Source: Holtiella tumoricola (GTDB lineage: Bacteria > Bacillota > Clostridia > Lachnospirales > Cellulosilyticaceae). Taken from it: a stretch of DNA of 52,772 nucleotides. Position numbers and translations under genes: made by a program. Shown here in pieces: positions 34,393 to 43,461 of the stretch. The notes under the pieces are model-generated. The model worked only from the letters and a program-made list of their open reading frames with translations, did no database searches and had not been told where the DNA came from. Position 1 is the first letter of the stretch; every line of letters starts with the position of its first letter. The DNA is taken from contig NZ_JAQIFT010000030.1 of NCBI RefSeq assembly GCF_027857615.1, positions 1 through 52,772 of the forward strand, given 5' to 3'.

Positions 34393-35553
34393 ATGATGGA
34401 AATATCAAAACCTATTAGAATATTAAATCTTTTTACTATCATGGACCGTGGTGGTTCAGAGACAATGGTTATGAACTTATATCGAAAAATAGATAGAAAT
34501 AAGGTTCAATTTGATTTTATGGTCTATCATACTGAAAAAGGACAATATGATGATGAAATTGAAAGCCTAGGTGGGAAAATCTATCGTTTACCACCGTTAA
34601 AAGTACGCTATTATTTAAAATATATAAAAGCAGTTAAAACCTTTTTTGTAGAACATCCAGAATATAAGGTTATCCATGGACATATGGGAGAAATTGGATA
34701 TTTTGTCTATAAAGAAGCTTACAGGCATCATGTTCCCGTAATCATTCTACATGCGCATAGTGGAAAATCTATTTCTTCAAAGTCTATGTCTTTAACCTTT
34801 ATTGTAAAAACTAAAATTAAAACATGTGTTGAAAAGTTACTTAAAAAGTTATCAAAGCCTTATATAACAGATAATTTTGCTTGTGGAGCACAAGCAAAGG
34901 AAGAGTTTTTTGGTAAAGAGGATAGGAAAGTTATTATATTAAATAATGCGATTGATGCTCAAGCCTTTAGATATAATCCAGATGAAGCCGTTGAAATGAA
35001 AAAGAAATTAGGTCTTTACGGAAAGTATACGATAGGAAATGTAGCACGAATGGATAACCAAAAAAATCAATTGTTTTTATTGGAGATTTTTAGATATATT
35101 CATATGAAAGACCCAGAAACGACTTTAATTTTAGTTGGGGATGGCATATTAAAAAAACAAATAATAGAAAGAGTAAAGAAGTATCATCTTGAAGATGCAG
35201 TTACCTTAACAGGAGTTAGAAATAATGTATCAGAGTTTTTGCAAGTAATAGATGTCTTTGTATTTCCATCTCTTTTAGAGGGTGTACCAGTAGCTTGCAT
35301 AGAGGCACAAGCAGCAGGTTTACCATGTATCTTATCAGAAGGCATTGCACAAGAAACAAGTATTACAAAAAATTGTCAATTTATTTCTTTAGAACAATCT
35401 GCTGAGTATTGGGGAGAAAAAATTCTTCAGTATAAGTACTTTGAAAGAAAAGATACCTCTCAAATAATTATAGATGCTGGTTATAATATCGATCAAACAG
35501 TACCTTGGCTACAAAACTACTATTTGGATAAATGGGAGCATATATCATGTTAG
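34393..35553 (+). CDS. GT4 glycosyltransferase (EpsF-like)
   Basis: 386 residues. The N-terminus IRILNLFTIMDRGGSETMVMNLYR and the HGHMGEIGYF/ILHAHSG motifs are characteristic of the EpsF-like GT4 subgroup. The C-terminal domain has NVARMDNQKNQLFLLEIF, LVGDGILKKQI and SLLEGVPVACIEAQAAGLPCI. AGGAGGAG precedes ATG 34393; a second ATG at 34396 is possible. Its end overlaps the polymerase gene by 7 bases when that gene begins at 35547. Confidence 0.92.
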   Translation: MMEISKPIRILNLFTIMDRGGSETMVMNLYRKIDRNKVQFDFMVYHTEKGQYDDEIESLGGKIYRLPPLKVRYYLKYIKAVKTFFVEHPEYKVIHGHMGEIGYFVYKEAYRHHVPVIILHAHSGKSISSKSMSLTFIVKTKIKTCVEKLLKKLSKPYITDNFACGAQAKEEFFGKEDRKVIILNNAIDAQAFRYNPDEAVEMKKKLGLYGKYTIGNVARMDNQKNQLFLLEIFRYIHMKDPETTLILVGDGILKKQIIERVKKYHLEDAVTLTGVRNNVSEFLQVIDVFVFPSLLEGVPVACIEAQAAGLPCILSEGIAQETSITKNCQFISLEQSAEYWGEKILQYKYFERKDTSQIIIDAGYNIDQTVPWLQNYYLDKWEHISC

Positions 35554-36842
35554 CCTATTTCGTAACCATTCTAGCGGAATTAGTGATATTAAGATTTATA
35601 CAAAGTAATCCTATTCAAATAGATTCTACTGGACTGTGTTGGGGAATGATAGGTATAGCCTCTCTTGTATTTCTTATCACTATTATACAAGAAAAAGATA
35701 ACAAATTTGTACTTACTATGATTGGTTCATACTTGTTTAGAATAAGTCTATTGATTTTTGATTTATATGGTAGAAACATTTTCGTACTCCCTAATAGTGG
35801 ATTAGATTCAGAACTCTTTCAAAGGGAATCTTTATGCTATGCATTAAATGGTGGTGATGTAAGTATGACTGCCAAAACTTTTGGACTCTTCTATAGGTAC
35901 TTTGGGGAGCATAGAATTTATCTCCAATATCTTAACTTGGTCCTCTCTATATTGACGCTGTATATTATATGGTTAATATTAAAGAAACTTGACCTGGACA
36001 AAAAAATTCGTCACACTGTGTTCTATATTACTGCATTCTTACCTAATTATGCGATCCTTTCTGTCATCCTACTACGTGAATCCATAATTATTTTTCTTTT
36101 AACATGTTCTATGTACTTTTTCGTAGAGTGGTGGAAACACCATAAAAATAGTGCGTTTATTTTAGCAGTCCTTCTCTCACTATTAGCAGCAATGTATCAT
36201 TCTGGCGGTATTACAAATGCTGTTGGCTATGTGCTGATTTATATTTTATATGATACACGAGGCCAAAAATATCAACTCAGCTTTAAAACCTTCCTATTCA
36301 GCCTATTATTCTTTCTAGGGTTTTTCTATTTATTTAATCATTATGGCAACACTTTTTTTTCCTATGTAGACAATGTGAATTCACTTGATGATATTACACG
36401 TAAAGTTGTAGATGCTGGTGGTGGTGGCTCAGGATACGACTATATAGGGGGAGCCAACATAGATTCTCTAGGTGAACTTATTTTATATTCTCCTATTAGA
36501 ATGTTCTATTTTATTGCATCTCCATTACCTTGGATGTGGAGAGGAATAAATGATATGATTGCCTTTTTATTTAGTGCTTTATTTTATTTAACTTCTTTAT
36601 ATATGGGATTCCAAGTATTGTTTCAAAGAATGCACAGTAAAAATAAAAACCTTATTTTTGCACTTATCCTTATATGCGTTATAGGAATGGCACTTTTTGC
36701 ATGGGGAGTAAGTAATGCAGGAACAGCACTTAGACATAGAGATAAATTTTTGATTGATTATGTTATTTTATTTGCAGTAAGTTATCAAGAATATTTAAAT
36801 AGCCATCATACAAAACATAAAATAACAACTAGAGGAGCGTGA
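35547..36842 (+). CDS. Wzy-like polysaccharide polymerase
   Basis: 431 residues from ATG 35547, with GGGAG 8 bases upstream (an in-frame ATG lies at 35532). About ten to twelve hydrophobic helices are spread along the whole length, with a large loop in the last third (about 280-320, Gly-rich VDAGGGGSGYDYIGG). The assignment to O-antigen/EPS polymerase rests on topology and location next to the flippase, since Wzy proteins share little sequence. It would join repeat units on the outer face of the membrane. Confidence 0.75.
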   Translation: MLAYFVTILAELVILRFIQSNPIQIDSTGLCWGMIGIASLVFLITIIQEKDNKFVLTMIGSYLFRISLLIFDLYGRNIFVLPNSGLDSELFQRESLCYALNGGDVSMTAKTFGLFYRYFGEHRIYLQYLNLVLSILTLYIIWLILKKLDLDKKIRHTVFYITAFLPNYAILSVILLRESIIIFLLTCSMYFFVEWWKHHKNSAFILAVLLSLLAAMYHSGGITNAVGYVLIYILYDTRGQKYQLSFKTFLFSLLFFLGFFYLFNHYGNTFFSYVDNVNSLDDITRKVVDAGGGGSGYDYIGGANIDSLGELILYSPIRMFYFIASPLPWMWRGINDMIAFLFSALFYLTSLYMGFQVLFQRMHSKNKNLIFALILICVIGMALFAWGVSNAGTALRHRDKFLIDYVILFAVSYQEYLNSHHTKHKITTRGA

Positions 36843-36849
36843 GCACAAA

Positions 36850-39006
36850 ATGGAGTCGGACTATGGTTTGTTTAAAAATACATTATATTTTGGAATTGCC
36901 AATATTGGTTCACGCTTAATTTATGTTATTCTTACACCACTTTATGCCTATGCATTAACTGCAGAAGAATATGGACTTTCTGACTTAATACAATCTACAG
37001 TTTTATTTTGTATGCCTTTATTTACCATACAAATCTCCAGTAGTGTTATGCGCTTTGCTATGGATAAAAACTATGAAAGAGGCAGTATCTTTCGAACTGC
37101 AATAAAAATTTTATTTCTTTCAACGGTGTTAGTAGGAGGGCTTACTGGAGGAATTGTAACATTTATGAACTTGAGTCCATATTATTTCTTTTTACCTATA
37201 TTATATTTTTTTAGTGCGGCACAGGAAATTTTTTCTCAATTTTGTAAAGCTAATGACAAAGTCTTTCTATTTGCAATAGAAGGTATACTTTCTGCAAGTA
37301 CATTACTTGTTTTTAATGCTTTATTTTTACTTGTTTTTAAGATGGGCGTATTAGGTTATATGCTTGCTATTGTTATATCCAATATTATATCTTTAGTGTT
37401 TCTTACAATCGGAGGAAAACTGGTTAAGTATTATAAAATAGGAAAAAAAGATAGAGCTCTTACGTATGAAATGATCCGTTATTCTTTACCACTTGTTCCT
37501 AGTAAAATATCATGGTGGATAATGAGTTTATCAGATCGTTATATTATAGGTGCTATTTGTGGTGTAGCAATGAGTGGTATGTATGCAATAGCCTATAAGA
37601 TTTCTGGTATTTTAGATGTTTTTGTCAATATATTCATTCAAGCATGGCAAATCTCTATTATAAAGAGATATGAAAATAAAGATGAAAATAGTAGTGTCTA
37701 TTGTAGTGATATATTTCATAAATACACAGCATTAATTTTTATAGCAGCAGCTTGTTTAATTATATTTATCAAGCCACTTGCAAAAATTCTTTTTACAAGT
37801 AGTTTTTTTGAAGCGTGGAAATATGTCCCCCTTCTAATAGTGGCTATATTATTTTCTAGCATTCAAAATTTTTTTGGTTCTATATATACTGCTGCAAAGG
37901 CGAGTAGTAAAGTTTTTTATAGTACTTTAGTAGGTGCTTTAATCAATCTTATACTCAACTTTTGTCTCATTCCTATATGGAATGTATATGGAGCAATTAT
38001 ATCTACCTGTATAAGCTATATGATTGTTGCATTTTATAGAATGATAGATTCTAGGCGTTATATAATTGTCAATGTATCTTATATGAAAATTTCTTATAGT
38101 ACTCTATTATTAATAGCTCAAGCGATTAATATATCTGCAGAATATCCCTATAAATACTTTATCCATTTCGTCTTATTTACTTTACTCATTTTAACTTATA
38201 GAACAGAAATTAAAACAGTTATTAAAGCCACACTGGATTTTTTAGAACGACACTGTCCATTATTAAAACGTCATAATAAAGTTGATATAAGGAGGGGTAT
38301 AATGAAAAAGTCAAACCAATATGCCATTTTGCAACCTAATACGGAAGACGAAATTAAGGAAGCTTATAAAATGGTAATGATGAATATTCAACATCTATTA
38401 GTAGAAGAATTAGGTAAAAAAATTGTTATATGTAGTGCAAATCCTCAAGAAGGTAAAACAACAACCTGTATGAATCTTGCAATAACCTTTGCAGAAGCAG
38501 GTAAAAAAGTAATTATAATTGATGGAAATTTTAGAGAATCTATGTTATCTACTCTTTTTAATCAAGATACCTCGGTAGGATTATCCAATTTACTAAATAA
38601 TGAAGTTGCATTACAGGATGTAATAAAAGCAACCTCTTATCCAAACTTAAACTTTATTAGCACCGGGTATATTCCTTCTAATACTCTTGAACTTTTAAAC
38701 TCCCATGAATTAAATCAAGTACTAAGAACACTGAGTTATCAATATATGTATATTTTTATAGATACACCTGCTCTTGACTATGCCGTTGATGGTGTGATAT
38801 GGGCGACTAAAGCATCTGGAGTAATCATAGTTGGTAAACAAAATCAAACCAGTTATCAAAGTATTGAAGAAGTGGTAGAAAAGTTACAAAAAATGGATAC
38901 GAAGATACTAGGAACAATTATTAATGAAGTGGATGTACCCAGTCATAAAAATTTCTCATTTAGTAGAGCGAGTAAAAATATAAAGATAGGTAGTGAGGAG
39001 GAATAG
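36850..39006 (+). CDS. Wzx-type flippase fused in frame to a BY-kinase (CpsD/CapB-like)
   Basis: 718 residues. Residues 1-484 are a complete Wzx/MATE-fold flippase with about 12-14 helices, beginning NTLYFGIANIGSRLIYVILTP and ending at RHNKV. Residues 485-718 are a complete bacterial tyrosine kinase of the CpsD type: Walker A NPQEGKTTT (Lys536), Walker A' IIDGNFRES, Walker B IFIDTPALD. The reading frame runs through without a stop, yet at the joint AAGGAGGGG (38289-38297) sits 6 bases before ATG 38302, the start of a normal CpsD; residues IRRG there are a translated ribosome binding site. An out-of-frame TAA at 38288 would be in frame after a one-base change. So either a recent natural fusion, two products from one frame, or a sequence error. 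The kinase lacks the usual C-terminal tyrosine cluster (the tail is SFSRASKNIKIGSEEE). Confidence 0.85.
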   Translation: MESDYGLFKNTLYFGIANIGSRLIYVILTPLYAYALTAEEYGLSDLIQSTVLFCMPLFTIQISSSVMRFAMDKNYERGSIFRTAIKILFLSTVLVGGLTGGIVTFMNLSPYYFFLPILYFFSAAQEIFSQFCKANDKVFLFAIEGILSASTLLVFNALFLLVFKMGVLGYMLAIVISNIISLVFLTIGGKLVKYYKIGKKDRALTYEMIRYSLPLVPSKISWWIMSLSDRYIIGAICGVAMSGMYAIAYKISGILDVFVNIFIQAWQISIIKRYENKDENSSVYCSDIFHKYTALIFIAAACLIIFIKPLAKILFTSSFFEAWKYVPLLIVAILFSSIQNFFGSIYTAAKASSKVFYSTLVGALINLILNFCLIPIWNVYGAIISTCISYMIVAFYRMIDSRRYIIVNVSYMKISYSTLLLIAQAINISAEYPYKYFIHFVLFTLLILTYRTEIKTVIKATLDFLERHCPLLKRHNKVDIRRGIMKKSNQYAILQPNTEDEIKEAYKMVMMNIQHLLVEELGKKIVICSANPQEGKTTTCMNLAITFAEAGKKVIIIDGNFRESMLSTLFNQDTSVGLSNLLNNEVALQDVIKATSYPNLNFISTGYIPSNTLELLNSHELNQVLRTLSYQYMYIFIDTPALDYAVDGVIWATKASGVIIVGKQNQTSYQSIEEVVEKLQKMDTKILGTIINEVDVPSHKNFSFSRASKNIKIGSEEE
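38289..38304 (+). promoter_or_regulatory. Internal ribosome binding site and start codon for a free BY-kinase
   Basis: AAGGAGGGG then TATA and ATG (38302), in frame with the flippase reading frame at codon 485. It would allow a separate 234-residue kinase (38302-39006) to be made. Confidence 0.75.
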
Positions 39007-39007
39007 T

Positions 39008-39706
39008 ATGAATGCTATATCAGATAAACAGTTGATAGAAGAGGAAAATCCTACAAGGCTGACGCTACTAGAAATTTTGAATTTCATTTGGCGAAAAATA
39101 GGTTTTATTCTATTAGGTCTTTTAATAGGTGGAAGCCTAACGTATATAGGAACAAAAGCTTTTATTCCGCCAATTTATGAATCTCATATTATGCTATATG
39201 TTAGCAGTGGAACAGATATGAATTCTAGTGATCTTAATATCTCCAAACAAATAGCACCAACATATATACAAGTTCTACAAAGTAACATGTTTATAGATAA
39301 GGCAATTGAGTCTTTAAATCAAGAATATACTAGAAGCGATATTAAACATATGATGAAAATAAGCTCTGTAGCAGACACAGGATTGATTAAAATAAAGATA
39401 CAAAGTAGTGATCCACACGAAGCTGCAATGATTGCTAATACTATAGGTGAAGTTGCTCCAAGTGAACTAACAAAAATGATAGGGATAGGAAATGTAAAGA
39501 TTATTGATAATGCAGAAGTTGCAATGTATCCTATTACGCCCAATATGATAGTGAATACAGAGCTAGGTGCATTGGCAGGAGGTATTTTAACAGTACTGGC
39601 TTTGTTAATTTATGCAATATTTGATAATAGGATAAAAGATGAAAAACGCTTAGAAGCTTATACTCAATTACCTTCTTTAGGTACTATCCCTAAAATAAAG
39701 AAGTAG
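39008..39706 (+). CDS. Wzz/CpsC-like polysaccharide co-polymerase
   Basis: 232 residues from ATG 39008, with GAGGAGG 6 bases upstream; a GTG at 38993 lies before that site. Two membrane helices (about 31-52 and 190-212) flank an extracytoplasmic domain with FIPPIYESHIMLYVS. The C-terminus ends LGTIPKIKK on the cytosolic side. Members set chain length and activate BY-kinases such as the one just upstream. The usual Pro-rich motif before the second helix is present as YPITPNMI. Last gene of the operon. Confidence 0.9.
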   Translation: MNAISDKQLIEEENPTRLTLLEILNFIWRKIGFILLGLLIGGSLTYIGTKAFIPPIYESHIMLYVSSGTDMNSSDLNISKQIAPTYIQVLQSNMFIDKAIESLNQEYTRSDIKHMMKISSVADTGLIKIKIQSSDPHEAAMIANTIGEVAPSELTKMIGIGNVKIIDNAEVAMYPITPNMIVNTELGALAGGILTVLALLIYAIFDNRIKDEKRLEAYTQLPSLGTIPKIKK

Positions 39707-39717
39707 CGTAAAAATGT

Positions 39718-39775
39718 AAAAGATACCTTAGATGAAATATGACATTTATCTAAGGTATCTTTTTATGTAACAAAT
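39718..39775 (+). terminator. Rho-independent terminator of the polysaccharide operon
   Basis: AAAGATACCTTAGAT pairs with ATCTAAGGTATCTTT across a 14-base loop, followed by a T run. Confidence 0.87.
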
Positions 39776-39847
39776 AGAGAGATAAAGAGTATCATAAATA
39801 AGGAAAATATATACTAAAAGTAATCTCTTAAAGGCGGTGAAAAGAAT

Positions 39848-40993
39848 ATGAAAAAAGCTGCAGTTATAACCTTTCACGCTTCTCATAATTATGGATCAGT
39901 CTTACAAGCTTATGCTTTACAGACTCTTCTCACTCAATTAGTAGGTAACTGTGAAATTATAAATTTAAGAACAGAACGTCAAAAAGATCTATATACAGTT
40001 TTTACAAAACGAAAAGGCCTAAAATATTGTTTGAAAAATTTAACTCATGCTCTGTATTATTTTGCCTTAAAACAAAAATATAATAGATTTAATCAGTTTA
40101 TCACTGAGCAATTAAAAACAACCTCACAGATCTATCTATCCTTAGATGATCTACAGAATGAATCTTTTAATTATGATTATTATATCTGTGGTAGTGATCA
40201 AATTTGGAATCCTAATCCTGTAGATTTTGATTGGTCTTACTATTTACCTTTTGTGAAAAAAGGTAAAAAAATTTCTTATGCACCAAGTTTTGGTCCCATA
40301 GGTAAGATACCTAATGAAGAAATGCGCACAAGAATAGCTGATTACTTAGCATCTTTTGATAGTTTATCTGTTAGGGAGTTGAAATCCCAACAAATCGTTC
40401 AAGAATTATCTCATAAAGAGGTACCTATTGTATTAGATCCTACCTTATTACTTACACCAGCTGATTGGGAATATCTTTTGCAAGATAAGAAATATAAAAA
40501 TGAGAAATATAAAAATAAAGATTATATTCTCCTATATACACTTTATGCGAATCCACAAATAATTTCTCTTGCAAAGTTCTTTTCAAGATATTTTAAGATG
40601 CCGATCGTTATAACTAATTTTTCTAATCAATATGATGTCTTAACGCCTTTTAAAAAGCAATATGATGTAGGACCTATTGAATTTTTAACAGTCCTCAAGA
40701 ATGCGAAGATAGTACTTACATCATCTTTTCATGGAACAGTATTTTCTATTTTATTTAATAAACCTTTTTTTACTTTTGAAGGGAATAAGGATGCTAGAAT
40801 TCATAATTTATTAAGTCTTACAGATCTGACAAATCGTTCAATCAATTCTAATAATGTATTGAATCAACTAGAGCATACTTATGATATAGATTTTGAAAGG
40901 GCACAAAAGTTATTAGAAAATGAAAAAAACAAAAGCTTAGCTTATTTGAGAAATGCTTTAGAAATTGATTCTTTAGAAAAAGAGGTGAAGTAG
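39848..40993 (+). CDS. Polysaccharide pyruvyl transferase family protein
   Basis: 381 residues. Family motifs: AVITFHASHNYGSVLQAYALQ at the N-terminus, YICGSDQIWNP near 115, ISYAPSFG, LSVRELKSQQIVQEL, VLDPTLLL and TSSFHGTVFSILFNKPF near 295. Such enzymes put a pyruvate ketal on a sugar using phosphoenolpyruvate. It starts a new transcript with two overlapping or adjacent genes after the polysaccharide operon. The stop overlaps the GTG start of the nucleotidyltransferase by one base, so it could act either on the polysaccharide or in the peptide locus. Confidence 0.9.
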   Translation: MKKAAVITFHASHNYGSVLQAYALQTLLTQLVGNCEIINLRTERQKDLYTVFTKRKGLKYCLKNLTHALYYFALKQKYNRFNQFITEQLKTTSQIYLSLDDLQNESFNYDYYICGSDQIWNPNPVDFDWSYYLPFVKKGKKISYAPSFGPIGKIPNEEMRTRIADYLASFDSLSVRELKSQQIVQELSHKEVPIVLDPTLLLTPADWEYLLQDKKYKNEKYKNKDYILLYTLYANPQIISLAKFFSRYFKMPIVITNFSNQYDVLTPFKKQYDVGPIEFLTVLKNAKIVLTSSFHGTVFSILFNKPFFTFEGNKDARIHNLLSLTDLTNRSINSNNVLNQLEHTYDIDFERAQKLLENEKNKSLAYLRNALEIDSLEKEVK

Positions 40994-42171
40994 TGAATAC
41001 ACAAAGCTATCGACAACTTATTCAATTATTATCTATAGCTATTAAAAATCAAGAAGGAAACACTGTATTAGCTCAACCAATTAATTGGGAACAAGTGTAT
41101 AAGTATGCTCAAGCACACCAGATTGAAGGGCTTCTTTATACGACTATTCAACAACTACCTTATAGAGAAGACCTACCTAAAGAATTACTAGAAACTTGGA
41201 AAAAGAATACGTTTATTACAGGAGTTACTCAACATATTCATATTAAGCAAGTTGCTCAAATACTCAAGATGTTTAATGAAGCTTCTATTCCGGTAATTAT
41301 TCTCAAAGGGCTTATTTTACGACAATATTATCCAAGACCAGAGCAAAGAACAATGTCTGATGCAGATTTACTCGTACATGCAGAAGATTTAAATAGGATA
41401 GATGAGCTGCTTAAAAATGCAGGGTATAATGTGAATCATGCTACACCTATTCATATCGTTTACACCGGACCAGATTCTCTACCTATTGAAATCCATTGGA
41501 CACTTAAACATAATACTCTTTTCAAAAAAGTTAATAATATAGAAGGAGGATTATGGGCAAATACTTTAGAAACGGAAATAGAAGGTGTAAAAACACTATG
41601 TTTAGGCTTAGAGGATCAAGTATTTCATTTATGTACTCATATGGCGACTCATATGGTGGAAAGTGGATTTGGAATAAGGCAAATAGCCGATTTAGCTTTA
41701 ATAGTTGAAGCACATAAAAATGATATTCAGTGGGAGGTTTTCTGTAATCAAGTAGAGCAATGGCATCTAGAAAAGTTTGTATCAGCTATTTTTGGAGTGT
41801 ACCAAAAACTATTTAAAATGGAGAAAATTATAGATATAGAAAGGTTAGGTACTTCATCCATACAAATAGTAGACGCCCTTATTGAAAATTTATTAGAAGC
41901 GGGGGTATATGGACACGAAAATATAGCTTTTATATCCGAACAGAGATATCTTAATATTCTTTTCCCTAAAAAAGAACATTTGATTCCTTTAGAACAGTAT
42001 GCGTATCTTAAAAAATCATCTTTATTGTTACCTATAGCATGGATACATCATTTATATCGAGCTATTTATCATAAACGTTATAGTAATGAAGCAAAGTTAA
42101 AGTTTGCATGCTATGGCATACAGCAAGTGAAAAAAAGAAATTATTTACTTAAACAACTTGGACTCCTTTGA
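40993..42171 (+). CDS. Nucleotidyltransferase-fold protein (PF14907 type)
   Basis: 392 residues, start GTG 40993 with AGAGGTGAA upstream. The N-terminal 90 residues are helical. The nucleotidyltransferase core has IPVIILKGLILRQYYPRPEQRTMSDADLLVH, with the two catalytic acidic residues in SDADLL (about 127-129), then IEIHWTL and a helical C-terminal region (HLCTHMATHMVESGFGIRQIADLALIV). Related proteins are encoded in clusters for paeninodin/pseudomycoidin-type lasso peptides, where one is linked to adding hexose to a kinase-phosphorylated C-terminus. Here a precursor and a kinase gene follow directly. Confidence 0.85.
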   Translation: MNTQSYRQLIQLLSIAIKNQEGNTVLAQPINWEQVYKYAQAHQIEGLLYTTIQQLPYREDLPKELLETWKKNTFITGVTQHIHIKQVAQILKMFNEASIPVIILKGLILRQYYPRPEQRTMSDADLLVHAEDLNRIDELLKNAGYNVNHATPIHIVYTGPDSLPIEIHWTLKHNTLFKKVNNIEGGLWANTLETEIEGVKTLCLGLEDQVFHLCTHMATHMVESGFGIRQIADLALIVEAHKNDIQWEVFCNQVEQWHLEKFVSAIFGVYQKLFKMEKIIDIERLGTSSIQIVDALIENLLEAGVYGHENIAFISEQRYLNILFPKKEHLIPLEQYAYLKKSSLLLPIAWIHHLYRAIYHKRYSNEAKLKFACYGIQQVKKRNYLLKQLGLL

Positions 42172-42280
42172 TAAGAGAAAATTATACTAATAAATACGCC
42201 TATTTGCCTTAAATTGCATACTATATAGAGATAAGACAAGTGCTTCTTATCACATTATCTTACAGAGAGGAGGTGATATT

Positions 42281-42463
42281 ATGAAAAAAGTATGGATTAA
42301 ACCAGAATTAGCAACAATCGGTGTACAAAATACTACAGATAATTTACCCATCACATTCTTTAAGAGTAAAAATCACGGACATGGTCATTGTCATTGCCAC
42401 TGTAACCATGGATCAGGTGGGCATGATAATGAGTTCCCAGTAGAGCCTCCTATTAGTGGTTAA
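42281..42463 (+). CDS. RiPP-like precursor peptide with His/Cys-rich core
   Basis: 60 residues with a very strong ribosome binding site (GAGGAGGTGATATT before ATG). The N-terminal half fits a lasso-type leader: Trp5, Pro8, Leu10 and Gly14 match the pattern YxxPxLxxxG, with Thr18-Thr19 near the expected leader end. The core holds seven His (32, 34, 36, 38, 40, 43, 48) and three Cys (37, 39, 41) alternating as HGHGHCHCHC, then HGSGGH and a tail EFPVEPPISG. It lacks an Asp/Glu at core position 7-9, so a lasso ring is not possible in the classic way. Ser59 near the C-terminus is a candidate site for the downstream kinase. Metal binding (Cu, Zn or Ni) is inferred from composition. Confidence 0.8.
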   Translation: MKKVWIKPELATIGVQNTTDNLPITFFKSKNHGHGHCHCHCNHGSGGHDNEFPVEPPISG

Positions 42464-42472
42464 TCTTCCCTA

Positions 42473-42503
42473 AAAGGGCTGTTATATAACAGCCCTTAAT
42501 TAT
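42473..42503 (+). terminator. Attenuator/terminator between precursor and kinase genes
   Basis: AAGGGCTGTTA pairs perfectly with TAACAGCCCTT around TA, then an interrupted T tract. Its placement would give more precursor than kinase mRNA, a common arrangement for RiPP precursors. Confidence 0.8.
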
Positions 42504-42549
42504 TTATAAGTGGATATAATAAATAAGATAGTGAAGTAGGTGATGGTTA

Positions 42550-43461
42550 ATGAATAACTTTTATACGGTTTATGGACTAACGATAAAATCGGATGTTCTT
42601 CTACCTGAGCTTATCTGTGCTGATTCACAGGATTTAAAAACAGTAGATTGTGAAATTCATTATGGCTTAGTAGATGAAGAGATTAAGCAAACTATAGCTA
42701 GAGGTAAAATGGCTCAATACACACCTCAAAAAATATGGTTTCACATTAAGGCACTAGCAACTTTTATTATAGTAGATGGTACTCAAATTATTATAGATAA
42801 ATGTCAAGATGGAAAAGAAGAGCGAATCAGGCTTTACTTATTAGGAACTTGCTTAGGATTCATTCTATTTCAGAAAAATAGACTAGTAATTCATGGCGGT
42901 ACAGTTTGTATTAACAATAAAGGAATGATTTTTACGGGGAAAAGTGGAGCTGGGAAATCTACACTTACATCCGCCTTAAGATTAAAAGGTTATGGATTTG
43001 TAACAGATGATTTATCTGTACTGGTTAAAAATGGATATCCTGAAGTTGAATCAGGATATCCTCAACAAAAATTATGTGAAGATGCTATGAAAAACTTAGG
43101 CTATAACAGAGACCATTATCAGCAAATAGGAGAAGGAAGCCGTATGAAATATTTGATCCCTGTAAAAGACCAGTTTGTAAATCAATCAGTACCTTTACAA
43201 GGCATTTGCGAAATTACATTAGGGCAGGTTGAACATGTAGAAAAACAATATCTTAGAGGTAGTGAGAAAATAAATGCACTCTATCAAAATATTTATAATA
43301 TTGACTTTAAAGAATATATGGGTATAAATCCGGACTATTTCAAGCACTGTATAAGTGTCGCTCAAAAAATACCTATTTATAGAATAATAAGACCCCAGGA
43401 CCATGTTTCTATAGAAGAGGAAATTCAACTCGTAGAGCATCTTGTTAATCAACTTGATTAA
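42550..43461 (+). CDS. HPr-kinase-like protein, probable precursor-peptide kinase
   Basis: 303 residues. An N-terminal divergent domain (about 1-105) precedes the HprK-type kinase core: VIHGGTVCINNKGMIFTG, Walker A GKSGAGKST (about 130-138), and VTDDLSVL with Asp153-Asp154. True HPr kinase/phosphorylase in Firmicutes is a conserved hexamer with a different N-domain and HPr-binding C-region; this protein matches instead the HprK-like kinases of lasso clusters (ThcoK, PadeK), which phosphorylate the C-terminal Ser of the precursor. It follows the precursor gene and terminator, and its 3' end overlaps the convergent ABC gene by 17 bases. Confidence 0.82.
   Translation: MNNFYTVYGLTIKSDVLLPELICADSQDLKTVDCEIHYGLVDEEIKQTIARGKMAQYTPQKIWFHIKALATFIIVDGTQIIIDKCQDGKEERIRLYLLGTCLGFILFQKNRLVIHGGTVCINNKGMIFTGKSGAGKSTLTSALRLKGYGFVTDDLSVLVKNGYPEVESGYPQQKLCEDAMKNLGYNRDHYQQIGEGSRMKYLIPVKDQFVNQSVPLQGICEITLGQVEHVEKQYLRGSEKINALYQNIYNIDFKEYMGINPDYFKHCISVAQKIPIYRIIRPQDHVSIEEEIQLVEHLVNQLD

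Noticed and set aside
42550..43461. Housekeeping HPr kinase/phosphorylase (HprK)
   Set aside because: The N-terminal domain and C-terminal part do not look like those of Firmicutes HprK, and the gene is next to a RiPP-like precursor rather than lgt or other usual HprK neighbours.
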